64,000 nucleotides of DNA from Chlorops oryzae (taxonomy: Eukaryota; Arthropoda; Insecta; Diptera; Chloropidae): assembly GCA_020466095.1 (NCBI GenBank), contig CM035808.1:23078296-23142295 (forward strand), in the 5' to 3' direction. Below are positions 11,793 to 23,700 of the stretch, piece after piece. A program made the position numbers and the translations under genes. Position 1 is the first letter of the stretch. Each line of letters begins with the position of its first letter. Under the pieces are notes generated by a model. It saw only the letters and a list, made by a program, of their open reading frames with translations, was not told the DNA's origin and searched no databases.

Positions 11793-12036
11793 CCTAAGTC
11801 TGTTTTTACACGGTCTTTTTTTACACGGTTTTGATATAACACGGTTTGAAAATTGAATATTTTTAATTTTTTTACACGATTTTATTCCATTTAGCACGAT
11901 TTGAAATTTTATGTACTTAAATTTTTTTTGTCAAATTTAATTTTTATGAAGTATGATCAATGTCTTTTTTTACACGGTTTTTTTTTTACACGGCTTCTTC
12001 TGGAACCAATCTACCGTGTAAAAACAGACTTAGGTG
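11793..12036. mobile_element. Tc1/mariner-type MITE, 244 bp
   Basis: Terminal inverted repeats of about 24 bp (CACCTAAGTCTGTTTTTACA followed by CGGT) are flanked by TA on both sides (11791-11792, 12037-12038), the Tc1/mariner target. The interior repeats a TTTACACGGTTT word about six times with slight changes. No coding capacity. Confidence 0.85.
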
Positions 12037-12218
12037 TACTTTGAAACGCTCGGCGCCGCGTCGCAAACGACCGCTCGTCTGCAGGTACCCTTAGCGGCGC
12101 TTTAAAAGTTTAGGGGAAAATAGTGCCATTTTTTTGGGGGATTTTTACTACTGCCTTAGGGGAAAAAAGTTTTCACATTGACAGCACTGACTTTATTGTG
12201 TTCTTGCGAGAATTTTAA

Positions 12219-12257
12219 ATGGAGATAGATGCACTAAGTCAAACACATTTCTCTTAA
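12219..12257 (+). promoter_or_regulatory. uORF in the LUC7 gene leader
   Basis: A 12-codon AUG frame ends in TAA 30 nt before the main start at 12288. It is only in the transcript if transcription starts upstream of 12219, which I cannot tell. Confidence 0.35.
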
Positions 12258-12287
12258 TTCTTGGCGCATATAGAACAAAAAGTCAAA

Positions 12288-13670
12288 ATGGATCAGGCGA
12301 GGCAAATGTTGGATGAGTTGATGGGTAGAAACAGGAACCTGCACCCTTCCGAAGCAAACCGAAAAATCGATTGGGGTAATCCCGAGGTAAGTGTTATATA
12401 TAAGGAGACAACAACAAAAATCAATAAAGCTCATTCGGTCTCTCTGTTTTTAGTATTGCCAATATTTCAATGTTAAGTTTTGCCCGCACGATTTATTTGT
12501 TAATACACGTGCCGATTTGGGTCCTTGCAATCGCATCCATGACGAAGAGGCTAAGAGGATGTACGACGAGGCAGAGCCGTCTATACGAAAGCATCATTAC
12601 GAAGATGAGTTTTTGCGTTTCTGCAATACAATGTTAAACGATGTTGATCGCAAGATTCAAAAGGGCAAACAAAGATTGCAACTAATGAATCGCGACAAGC
12701 CGGGACCTCTTGTATCGAAGTATCAGGAACAGTTGAATGTCCTGAATGCTCGAATCAAGAAATTGCTCTCTGAAGCTGAAGAAGCTGGAATTCGCGGTGA
12801 CGTCGATCAGGCACAAGATCTCATGATACACTGTGAACACTTGCGCGAGGAACGTGATTTCTTTGTTAAGCAACACGAAAGTATTAATCCAAATTTGGGG
12901 AAAACGATGGCAGAGCTTGAAAATTCAGTGGAAGAAAACCAAGATTCACCCACTAGTAATAATGTAAAAACTGAGACGGACAGGACAGCTCAGAGTGGCG
13001 GAGAGGAGAGCATGGACAGTACGAGTGTAGGAACAACAAATGATGCAAACGGGGATAGAAAACTACCGCCCTGGATGCTAGAGGGCCTCTCGAACATGAA
13101 TGAGAAGCAAATGGAAGTTTGTGAGACATGTGGCGCCTTCCTTATTGTTGGTGATGCCCAACAGCGCATTGAAGATCATTTGATGGGCAAACAGCATTTG
13201 GGATACTCGAAAGTACGTAAAGCCGTAGCCGAAATCTATCAGCGACGTGAAAAAGATCGTGAAGAACAAGGTCGACGGCGCAATGACGAAAGAGCATCAA
13301 ACTCATCTGATGAAAGAAGAAGGTGCGAAATTTGCGAAGATATTTTGCAGAAATATAATTTTTAGTTGCGTATATTATTACATTTTGATCCGGTTTCAGG
13401 GAATATCAACGTGAGCGGGATTATCGTGGCCATTCTCATGATTACAGCGGTCGTAAGTCATCGGAGAAAAATCGACGTAAGTGTATTGAATTGTATTTGA
13501 AAAAAAAATAAAAAACAAAAAACTACCGAAATGTCTACATAGATTATGGCAGCAGATCGCATCATGGCAGAAGCTCACACTCACGCAGTCGGAGTCATCA
13601 CAATCGTCACAGCAGTCGCGATCGCCGTGATAAAAGTCAGAGTCGCAGTCGCAGCCGCAGTCGTTATTAG
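12288..13670 (+). CDS. Luc7l3: LUC7-like U1 snRNP-associated splicing factor (LUC7L3 type)
   Basis: LUC7 proteins are U1 snRNP components that help select weak 5' splice sites in the nucleus. There are four exons (12288-12386, 12454-13322, 13400-13476, 13543-13670), all GT-AG, 1173 nt, 390 aa. The N-terminus (MLDELMGRNRNL) is typical of the family. A CCCH zinc finger follows, with C35, C43, C58 and H62 around CPHDLFVNTRADLGPC. A coiled-coil region spans about residues 95-190, then an acidic Ser/Asn linker. The C2H2 finger (C256, C259, H275, H281, ending GKQHLGY) is next, then a charged helix, and an RS/SR-rich tail (about 349-390) typical of splicing factors. The DELMGR-D/N-RNL and TR(S/A)DLGPC words point to the LUC7L3/CROP branch rather than LUC7L; as I recall the fly member is CG3198. 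The start context GTCAAAATGG is strong. Reading past the second exon into intron 2 gives a false stop. Exon 3 has two in-phase GTAAGT donors. Confidence 0.93.
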
Positions 13671-15678
13671 GAAACGCGAAATACCTCTAAAATATGCATC
13701 GATAAAAGTTGGATCGAGGTACCATCAAAATTTAAAGCAAAACATAAAAAAATATATTCTTAAAAATAAGATTAACTATAGCTAAGCCCAGAAATAACTC
13801 TTTCGTCATAAATAAGGTGAGTGAGAATTCTTTTCTATTATATATTTCTATCAATTTTATTCATAAGAACACGTATATTTCCGATTGTATTTAGAGCAAT
13901 CGTTATGGGCCATGACTCTGCTAGAGGGTGTCAAATCAAATCTATATAAAACGCAATAGTTGTCATCTTGACAATGATGAATTTTTTCGGCTCTATCAAC
14001 TTATCTAATAAGTTTTTCATTTTTATCATGCTTTCTTAGGAAAATCAATGGTATCGCATTGTTAACGCTTTTAAGGCGAACAGTCTAACAATGTAACCTC
14101 CTATATAGATAAAGCTGCGATTTCAATTATTTAAAGCCCCATTTATTGATTTAGATAATATAATATAATAAACCACAAAACATATCTTGACACTCAATGG
14201 GTTTATCCAAATGATCTTCAAGTTGTTACTTAAAAGATTCAAATATATTGAACAAAGCTTTAATTTTAAGGCAAGAATGGTATAACCAATAGCTTAAACA
14301 ATAACTTGGAAATTTTCTAAACCGATTAATGTTCAAGGCACTTTTTGATCAGAGCTTGAAACTAATGTGCGGCAATTTAGAAGCTGAAAGTTGCCTTTGC
14401 TGACCTCTATCGCTTCTCGTAAGATAATCTCTAATATATGAAGAGGTATGATCGAATTTCGCTTGAGTTATTTTTGTGCGAGCTATTTTTATTTACATTT
14501 CCGTCAGTGAAAGGATCATACGACTACAATCTGGCAATGTCTTAATAACATTATGACTCTCCCAAGAAAGCATGATTGATATTTTTTTTTTTTTTTTTTT
14601 TTGTTCAAAGTGAGATGGAAAGATTTTGCATGTTTTAACATTTCAGTAGTCTTAGTTCTCAAAGAGCTTTCATACAAAACGTAGGATCATAAGCAATTTT
14701 TTTGAACAGAAAAGGTGATGGGAACAGATCAAAAAGAGGTATTTATTTTTTTTTTTTTTTTTAACTCAAAACTGTTTAGATTGATCCTTTAGTGGAGCTA
14801 CCATGAGGGCGATGAACCATGGAAATCACCATAACCAAAAAAAAAAAAAATCTAAATTTGAAATTGAACACAGGTTAGTGCATAAATTTGAACAAAAGAA
14901 TAATGAAATTACCTTGATGATTTCTCAACACGACGATTTGAAATAAAACGTGGAACTTATATCTGTGGCAAAGCTTTATTAAGTCGCACCAATTCTGACC
15001 AAAGAACAGGTATTTGTTAAAATAAAGTTAAGTGCTTCTTTAACTTTTGGATAAAATAACAAGTTAATAATACAAATAAAAAAAAATTAAAAAAAAATGC
15101 CAAAAATTTCAAATGAAAAAGTTCTAGAAACGTCCTTGTAGCTCAACTTCGAATGCAGGTTTTACATGAAACAAAATCAATGCTGAAAACATGACGCGTT
15201 TCCTTGTAGTCGGAGTCTAGAGTTGTGCATTTCATCTACCGTTGACAAGGCCAATATGTCTGAAAGGTATTTCAACCGTTAAAAAAAAAACAAAAAATTT
15301 TTTTTTATTGTTTTACAAGTTTCCAAGGTGCCATTCAAATTTTGTTGATATTTACGGTGTTGTTGCTGTGGTGACCACTCGATAATGTTTTTCAAATGTC
15401 CCCATTTGTCGCTCGATTAAAAGGGTATCGACCATACAGAGGTATTCCAATGTTGTTTTTTTTTTTTCTTTCTTTCTTTCTTTCTTTTAATTGATGAGAA
15501 CAACAACGAAAATTATGTTGTTTTCTTATTGGTATGAACTGTTGCAATCGTTATAGGCTCAATCTTGTTGTTTTTGTACTGCCATGTACCAAAAGATTTT
15601 GTGTGCGCAGCATGATTCCATAATGAGGTAATTGATATAAGATTCCACTTAATGCTCAAAAATTATACTTCTATTCAG

Positions 15679-16292
15679 GCACGTTATTCTGCACACACGG
15701 AACGTCTGTCGTGTTTGCGAAATGTGAGAGAGTTAAAATATAATTGGGGAATCTCAAAATATCTGTGTCTTTTTATGATCAAGGAGGTAACTAATTAAGA
15801 AACATGCTTTAATCCTAATCTATTTTAATATACGTTATTATGTTTCGTAGCATCTAAGCTCCTTGAAATAAATTTAAAGGCCCCAACCATACTAGGAAAT
15901 CGAAGTTAGTCTCATACATATTTGAAAATTTTCCGAAAATTAAATTGACACGCTTGACTAACTCTCGTTTCCCGGAAAAAAAAGATTTATCACGCTTCAT
16001 TAAACTTTTTCTTAATATTTTGAGTTCTTATTTAAAAAAAAAAAAACTATTTTTGCGCCTCATACAATTACATTCTATTAATAAAAAGTAGATCATTTTT
16101 TATGCCCCACTCGAATATTGATGAATTGGAATTTTTACAGCTCGCCGTGCAGCGCAGAGACTATGATCGTATGGCGTATGGTTGTGCAGCGAAAATATAA
16201 CGTCTCATTCGTCCAGGTAACGAACGCTTTTTAATAGCATTGCAAGAAGTCCATCATTTGCCGGAGTGGACTACATGTGCTAATATCCACAA
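15679..16292 (+). pseudogene. Two exon-like blocks of an unrecognised gene
   Basis: Block 1 (15679-15786) starts after a TTCTATTCAG acceptor and ends at GAG|GTAACT. It reads openly with protein-like composition (ERLSCLRNVRELKYNWGIS). Block 2 begins at 16141 after a TTTTTACAG acceptor, continues in compatible phase (RRDYDRMAYGCAAK), meets one TAA (16198-16200) and resumes in the same frame as RPGNERFLIALQEVHHLPEW to a possible CGAG|GTGATT donor near 16292. Both blocks look like conserved protein, and one in-frame stop breaks block 2. I do not recognise the family. It may be a decayed gene, a displaced fragment, or a real gene with a sequence error. Confidence 0.4.
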
Positions 16293-16830
16293 TCGAGGTG
16301 ATTCTTTTTTAATGTATTTAAATGAAATGTTTATGCATCTCTAAGCTGTTTTCAAATGTCGATTATGTTGCAATCAGTCTCTGACCTTACTGATTTTAAT
16401 TAATTAAATTATAATTAGAATACATAAAATGTTTTCCACTGAAAAAAAAAAAGTAGAAATAAATATTAAATTTACTGAACAAATAATAGGCTTCGAGTTT
16501 TTTCACTAGCGTGGCACTAAATACCTTTAAAATTTGTTTGGGACAAAGAAGACAAGGTCTCCACTTTTCGAATTATGAAACCGTCCTTGGATCATTGGCT
16601 TTTTTCACATTCTTAAAATGCAACCGTGCGTCTCATCTGTCCGAAAAGAATGAAGCTGATGATGTAAATATTCTAATATTTTCCAAACAACTTTGTTCAC
16701 GTTTATTACTTTCAACTCCTAAGAATTATTTTTGTTATTTATTTTTTATTTACAAAGACAGCAGACAAAAATGACGGTGCGAAGGGCAACACATAATTAA
16801 TCTTTCTCTTACCATCAGCTATTTTTGCAG

Positions 16831-16887
16831 ATGTTAAAAATCTTGCGGAAGCTCCGCGCTTGCGGATGCGAATATTCGCAACACCCC
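16831..16887. mobile_element. Relic end of the 11-kb hAT MITE family
   Basis: The reverse complement of this stretch matches the left end of the element at 11073 almost base for base (GGGGTGTTGCGAATATTCGC, then CCGCAAG, GCGGAGCTTCCGCA and TTTTAACATC). Related ATCCGCAT/GCGGA words continue to about 16938. No matching opposite end or target duplication was found, so it is a truncated copy. Confidence 0.7.
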
Positions 16888-17739
16888 GTGATACAAACAT
16901 TAACATCCGCATGAGAGATGTTCCGCATTAGCGGAAATGGAAGTTGTCATTTCTAACATCACTACCACATACTGTCAATTGTCAAATCAGTGCTTCTATT
17001 AGTCTACTTTTACATTGGACGATTGTCGGCCAACAGCACTCACCGATTTTTGCGTTTGTTGGCAAGGGAGGAGAGACGAAAGTGAAGCGGTCAAAATCGT
17101 TTGTACTAGCCATGTCGTCGATTTCCATGCCGATTTTTGATAGTTGCCTTTCCCGCCGTTCGTAGAACGGAAAACAGTTTCAAAGAATTGTTCGAATAAT
17201 TTTTTATGAAGTGTCTGAATCCATTCTAATTTAATTTATATATTTTAAAATGCGTCACAACCACTTATTTTATTACTTACTTACTTAATTCGCATAAATC
17301 CAATAAACGAATGTCATAAGAAAAACACAACAAAGTATAAATCGGTTGCTTGCAAATCGTGTAGTGTAGAAGCGAACACCGACAGAAGACAATTTCAAAA
17401 GGGAATTTGAAAAAATCGTTGTGAAAATCGCGTCGATAATCGTTCAATGTAGAAGCCGACTTAAAGAATATCTCCCGAAAGTATACCGCATAAAAATTTT
17501 TCGCTTGTCTTTCATCCGAAACTCGCTTGTTTCTTAAACAGCTTTCACATGTACCAAATTTTTTCGGGTGGCATTCGATACATGGAAATGCTGACTTTTA
17601 TCGATGCTTTTGTCACATCTCTACTTACGCCAATACAACGAAAAACGGTACACGGATTTTCGGGGTTTTTGAAATTAATTTAGGGGACAAATTTTTTTGG
17701 AGTTGGCATCAGGTAAATTTATAAAGAAAACGCCTTTAA

Positions 17740-20700
17740 ATGGCGGGCGCGTTCTCTTACCAGCGTACAGTGCAAAGTCTGGCACGTGTCCTTGCGCGCA
17801 TACAGCCGACACCGTGGGAAAAAGTAAGTTGGGAAGGAAGCTATGACAAATCAATAAACATCACGCACATTTACTTCAATAGCGTCACAACTCAAAATGT
17901 ACAATGTTCAAAAATTGCAGTTTATCCGAGTGCAATCTAGGTGCATTTGTATCACGAAGACGGACATAATTGTTTTTTGTGCTGATTTGTAAAAACAAAA
18001 ACACAACTATATTTGTGGCGATTAGGTAGACAAGTGTCCTGTGAACACATTTCATGCAGTTACTCCAATTAGATAAATTTTGCGTTGTGACACTATTGAA
18101 GCATATGAAAATGTAACTCTTTTATTCCTTTGCAATATTCAAGCCAAATAAATGGCCAAAGCAATGCTGACCTTCAATTTTTGTATTTACCCTTGAAAAC
18201 AATGAATCGAATAGGTGCAATCGCTTTTCCGTTACTGTCCACAAGAAAATGGAGCGGGTGTTTTTTGTCTGGACACAAGAGCACAAGATGCGGTCATTGC
18301 ATTGGGACTTTATTTCTTGGAGAGCGGATGCCAGCATGAACAACGAATTGTTCCGTATTTGCTACGATTGGCGAAATGCCTACCGAAGGCCGTGTGGGTC
18401 GATGATTCGAAATGGAGCAAAATTGATCGTATGGGAGAAGATTTGGAATATGTATTGCTAAATTTTATATAATGCCCTTGATCCATTTAGGTATTCCATC
18501 AGCCGAGAAGTTCTGTTTCTGTTTGAATACATTGCTTTCGGATATCGCATCCAAATGTCCGGAATTACGTGAGGAGATCATTTTGAATCAAGTGGAAACT
18601 TTGAGTGCAATAGCGAATATAATTAAATCGAGCAAAGATAGTAGTTCAGCGCCGCCGCCAATTATTCTATGTAAAGCAACGGTGCCACTTTTATTTGGAT
18701 TGGCGCGCTCAATGGGCCGGTATGCCAGCAACGATCCGCCTTTATTGTGTCGGATCTTTCCGCGCGAGGAAATGCCCGTCGTTAAGAATCATATGCGAGA
18801 TGGTAGTAGCGGTGTCGGTGGCAGTTTCAGTTCCAGTGAACGTATCGCTTGTTTTTCACAATTTCGTCCCATCATACCGCGTTCGATGTCTGGCAGTTTG
18901 AGTCAAGATTCAAATGATGTACGTTTACGTCAAATGTACACAATGAATAGTGTAAAACATCGTCCACAATTGCATACATACTTCTCGGTGCCATATGATC
19001 CACGTACGCATTTCTTTACACGCTACGGTTCGAGTTTCAATCAATTTCCGAACATGCGAGTCTATGACACACCGACGAAGGGAAAATCGAAACAATTCGA
19101 GACGCCACCATTCCCCATACAACATTTGCAAACGATTTTTGCTGTTGCAAAGAAACTGCTTACCAAAGAGACCTTGGAACATTTGGACGAACAAGCGAGC
19201 GATATATACGCTTTGCATCAAATCAAAGGATATTGCTATAAGAGTTTTTCGGAGACATTAAATTTGGTTTTGGTTACTCTGTTGCGCGAACTTTTGCAGC
19301 ATCAAATTGACCTGCCAACACCATTCACAAAAGATGTGCAGGAATTCGTTAAACGACTCTTCTTGAATGGACAAACTGAGCTTCAAAATAAGCAACAAGA
19401 TCATGAAAAAGAAAGACGCGAGGAAAATGGAATACCCGTTGTGAATAAGTACAAGGTTAATGTTATGGCAAATGCGGCGTGCGTTGATCTTCTTGTCTGG
19501 GCGATTCGCGATGAAACAGGTGAATCAAGATTTGCATATTATTATATCATGTTCTCATGGAATCTATTTTGACGCTCTTTGATAATTTGCATTCAATCTT
19601 TTTTGTGAAAAAAGTCATTCAATTCGAAAAGTTCAATTCCCTCATTCGAAAGTAATTCGGTTTGGATTACAAATTGAATTTCACAAAAATTGAACTAATC
19701 AGGCATGCTCTAGAAATCGAATCCCTATAAAAAAAATTCGAAATTAAAAAAAAATTGTACTGAAATCACATTGATTTCTAACTTTTTTATTCGGATTCGA
19801 TTTCTAGAGCTGTAATCCGATAGATAATATCATGAATTATTTTTTTTTTCCAAAATTATAATTAATCTTGAATTTTGATTATATTGCGATACAAATAATC
19901 GTGAAATATCAGGACTATTCAGATTAATGAAAAAATCGAAAAATCAAATATCAAAAAAAATAGTCCGATAATTTTAGATTATTTTTGAATATTTGAGTTT
20001 TTTTATTTTTTATTTTCGATTATTTTGGTTTTTTTTTTTTTTGACATTTTCAGTTTTCTGATTTTTTAAATATTTAATTATTTCAATTGTAATTGAATAA
20101 TCGTTTCAAGTTCCCTAGCCGTGGGCGCGATGATCGGCCTGGTTAGGACCACCCTCGTAACGCAATATTTCGAGAGGCGATTTACATTGCGATGTTATTC
20201 AATTAGAATTGAATTAATAATGTATACAGCGGGCCTATGTCTGCTAGACTCGCGGCCCGACTATGGAAATTTGGAAAACGATGTATTCAATTACAAATTG
20301 AAAATAATTAAATTATAAAAAATGAACAAATAAAATAATCAAATAATCAAAAAATCCAAATATGGAAAAAAAATAAAAAAAAATCAAAAATATTCAAAAT
20401 AAATTTGGTTTTGGTATACTACTGTTGCGCGAACTTTTGCAGCATCAAATTGACCTGCCAACACCATTCACAAAAGATGTGCAGGAATTCGTTAAACGAC
20501 TCTTCTTGAATGGACAAACTGAGCTTCAAAATAAGCAACAAGATCATGAAAAAGAAAGACGCGAGGAAAATGGAATACCCGTTGTGAATAAGTACAAGGT
20601 TAATGTTATGGCAAATGCGGCGTGCGTTGATCTTCTTGTCTGGGCGATTCGCGATGAAACAGGTGAATCAAGATTTGCATATTATTATATCATGTTCTCA

Positions 20701-23700
20701 TGGAATCTATTTTGACGCTCTTTGATAATTTGCATTCAATCTTTTTTGTGAAAAAAGTCATTCAATTCGAAAAGTTCAATTCCCTCATTCGAAAGTAATT
20801 CGGTTTGGATTACAAATTGAATTTCACAAAAATTGAACTAATCAGGCATGCTCTAGAAATCGAATCCCTATAAAAAAAATTCGAAATTAAAAAAAAATTG
20901 TACTGAAATCACATTGATTTCTAACTTTTTTTATTCGGATTCGATTTCTAGAGCATGCCTGAATATCTAATTTTCATTAAATTTTATTACGTTTTAATCG
21001 AAAGATATAAAATGGTTACGAAATCATAGGAGAAAAAATCCACTCCTTCTGATTGTCTGTCACTTTAAATGATTTTTGTCTTCGAATAGCGAATTTCGAT
21101 ATAATTTAACTGCCCTAAGCATAACGCTTTGTGATCAGATTTCAAAATCTGTATTCACAGATTGAAATAAATTATTCAGGGTGTCGTCAGAACTTGCGAA
21201 AATCTTTTCAATCCTTTTGAATTAGTAATAATGGAAAGAATATATCGTTTAGTCATCACTAGGGCTCGAAAAAAAATGCACTAACAATGACGAAAAATGC
21301 GTTAAGACCAATAAAAAAAATCCTGGTAATGTCTCCAGACTCATTCATCTGAAAAATGTCCTTAAGGTCTTTGTTTTATGGCTTAAAACTTATTAAAAAT
21401 ATTATATTTTGACGGGATTTCTTCATATAAATTGCAATTAAAAATTCAATGCAAGAAAATATTAATTAAATAGACAGAAAATTTTATTTGAAATTATTTT
21501 TTGGGCCTTAGACAAAGGTACTAAAAACATTTTCCAGGGGCATTAATTTGGACACTTTAACGGATTTTTTTTGTCGTTTTTAACGCAATTTTTGTAATTT
21601 TAAGCGAAGTTGTTTTTCCAAGCCCAAGCCATCACATATCAATATATTATAGATCAAATCAAATGGGAAAAAATCGCTGTATACTTTCAATGTATGGCGA
21701 TTATCGAAAAATCGTGTCATAATACGGAAGTCCTAAAGAAGCTATGCTTATCCATATAAATAAAAAATTTTCCACTTTTGATAAGCTTTATTTTTTAAAA
21801 TACATATCCTTAGAAATCTCCCAAAAAAAAATTTTTGCGCGATTAAACTTTGGTTTTATTATTTTTTGAAATGTTTTTTTTTTTACAGTCGATGATGATT
21901 TTAATGCACCTTCCTTGCAGTATGGTTTACATGTTTTGATACAGATAGGTTAATGGAATATGTTATTTGAATTTGAATGGGTTAATCTTTTTGTTATATT
22001 ATTTTTAAGCTTATGTCCAAATTTGAATTAACGAAATTCCCTTTTTAAAGCATTTTGAATTACACTTATTAACACGAAAAACAGAGTTTTGGTTTTCTTC
22101 TGTTAAGTAGATGTTTGGTCCTAGTTTTTGTTCTTGGAATTTTTTATTTTTATAATCTAACAAGTGAAATATTAATTCCTTTTTTTTTTCATTTTTGGTT
22201 TTTTTTTTTTTCAATCTTCTTATTGCAACGAAAACATTCCTCTAACTAACAGAGGCAGACAAACTATGTGGCCGTCTATCTCAAAAGCTCAATTCTGTGT
22301 TGAGTCATAAAATCGTTATGGATCATATGCCATTGCTTATGGTTTGCTTGGAGGGACTTGGAAAGCTAGCGCAGAAATTTCCAAACATTGCTGGCACTTC
22401 GATATCCTATTTGCGGGACTTTCTCGTCGACCCAAGTCCGATTCTATCGAAGTTACACGCCTACTGTACGCAGAGCCAAGCACTGCAGAAGAAGGAAAAA
22501 GAGCTGACACCGTTCAAAATTGTTGTGCAGAACAGTGAATCACGCTCGACGGTTGATATTTTCGATGAGAATCAGAAAAACATCGGCTCACGCTCTGGCC
22601 AGGCCGCATTTGAAGCTTTGCGTGATGCTGCGATTGAGAATCTTAGCATTGCATTGCGTTCTGCGCATACGTTGGATCAGTTTTGTGTCCCGGCATTAGT
22701 CGCTAATGTTTCGAATCGCCTGTTTACGGCTGAGAAAAACGAATCGTAAGTACATTTGTACGATTGGATGTAGAGTTAAGTTAAAACAAGTAAGGGTGTT
22801 ATAGTCAGGCAAGCCTGACAAAAGAATACCCGACACAGACACACATATTCAAATAATTTTTAATATCAGGAGTTGTTTAAGGCCATAGGGGCCCCATATA
22901 CCGCATTTTTTTAAATTTTCTTTATGCAAACCGCCCCTTTGCCACGCCCAATTTTCCAATTTTTCGGAACTCTAATCGGAGGCTTAAATATACGCGCAAA
23001 TTCTAAGTTTCATTGAAATATTTGGAAAAAGTCAGATTTTGGGGCAGTTTTCGGATTTTTGTGACAGACCCTAGTACTGGAAGTACCCTTAATAATGAAC
23101 CAATCCAGAAAATTTTTGGGCAGGATGTTTATGGTAACAAAGGAAGTATAAGTGCCAATTTTCGTTCAAGTCCCATAGGCGTTTCGGGAGTACGAGACAA
23201 TTTTTGAAAAACGCCCTTCTGCCACGCCCATTTTTCTGATTTTTGTAAATCACATTAATTGGCCTAAAATATGTTCAAATGCCAAATTTCATCAAAATAT
23301 CTTGAAAAACTCCGATTTTAGAGCAGTTTTTGTGATTTTCGTAACAGACCCTAGTACTGGAGGTACCCCTAAAAATGGTCCGATCGGGTCCATTCTCGAA
23401 CTTGTTTTTACTCATGATCCCGCGAGCACGCATACCAAATTTTGTCAAGATAGCTCAACTCCTTCGATAAGAAAACTGTATACAGACAGACGGACATGGC
23501 TAAATCGAATCTCCTGGTGACGCTGATCATTTCTATATACATTTTGTATAGTCTATCTCGACTGGTTCTGGGTGTTACACACAACCCAACAAACGCAATA
23601 TACCCTCGACACAGAGTGTGTCGGGTATAAAAATTATGCCAAAAAGATATAAAAACAAATTAAATTTTTTACATTTCCGAATGGCATGTTTTGCGTGCAA

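Larger units (their letters stand above)
8541..12218. other. Spacer between stoned and the LUC7 gene
   Basis: Contains the presumed leader intron and promoter of stoned (up to about 9.7 kb), then AT-rich spacer and a cluster of repeats between 10.6 and 12.04 kb: a hairpin, a hAT MITE, a foldback and a TA-flanked MITE, listed separately. No coding exon recognised. The two genes appear divergently transcribed. Confidence 0.6.
13671..17739. other. Spacer upstream of PI4KIIIalpha
   Basis: AT-rich spacer with several homopolymer runs (for example near 14583-14602 and 14745-14762). It holds two exon-like relics (15679-16292), a fragment of the hAT MITE family (16831-16887) and, from about 17.2 kb, the presumed promoter and leader of PI4KIIIalpha. 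I could not place the transcription start. Confidence 0.5.

Noticed and set aside
10741..12190. Large composite element bounded by TTTCCCC(C)T-like ends near 10775 and 12165
   Set aside because: The matches are short and irregular; no target duplication.
20402..20962. Processed pseudogene of PI4KIIIalpha
   Set aside because: The copy includes intron sequence and lacks a poly(A) tail, so it is a DNA duplication.
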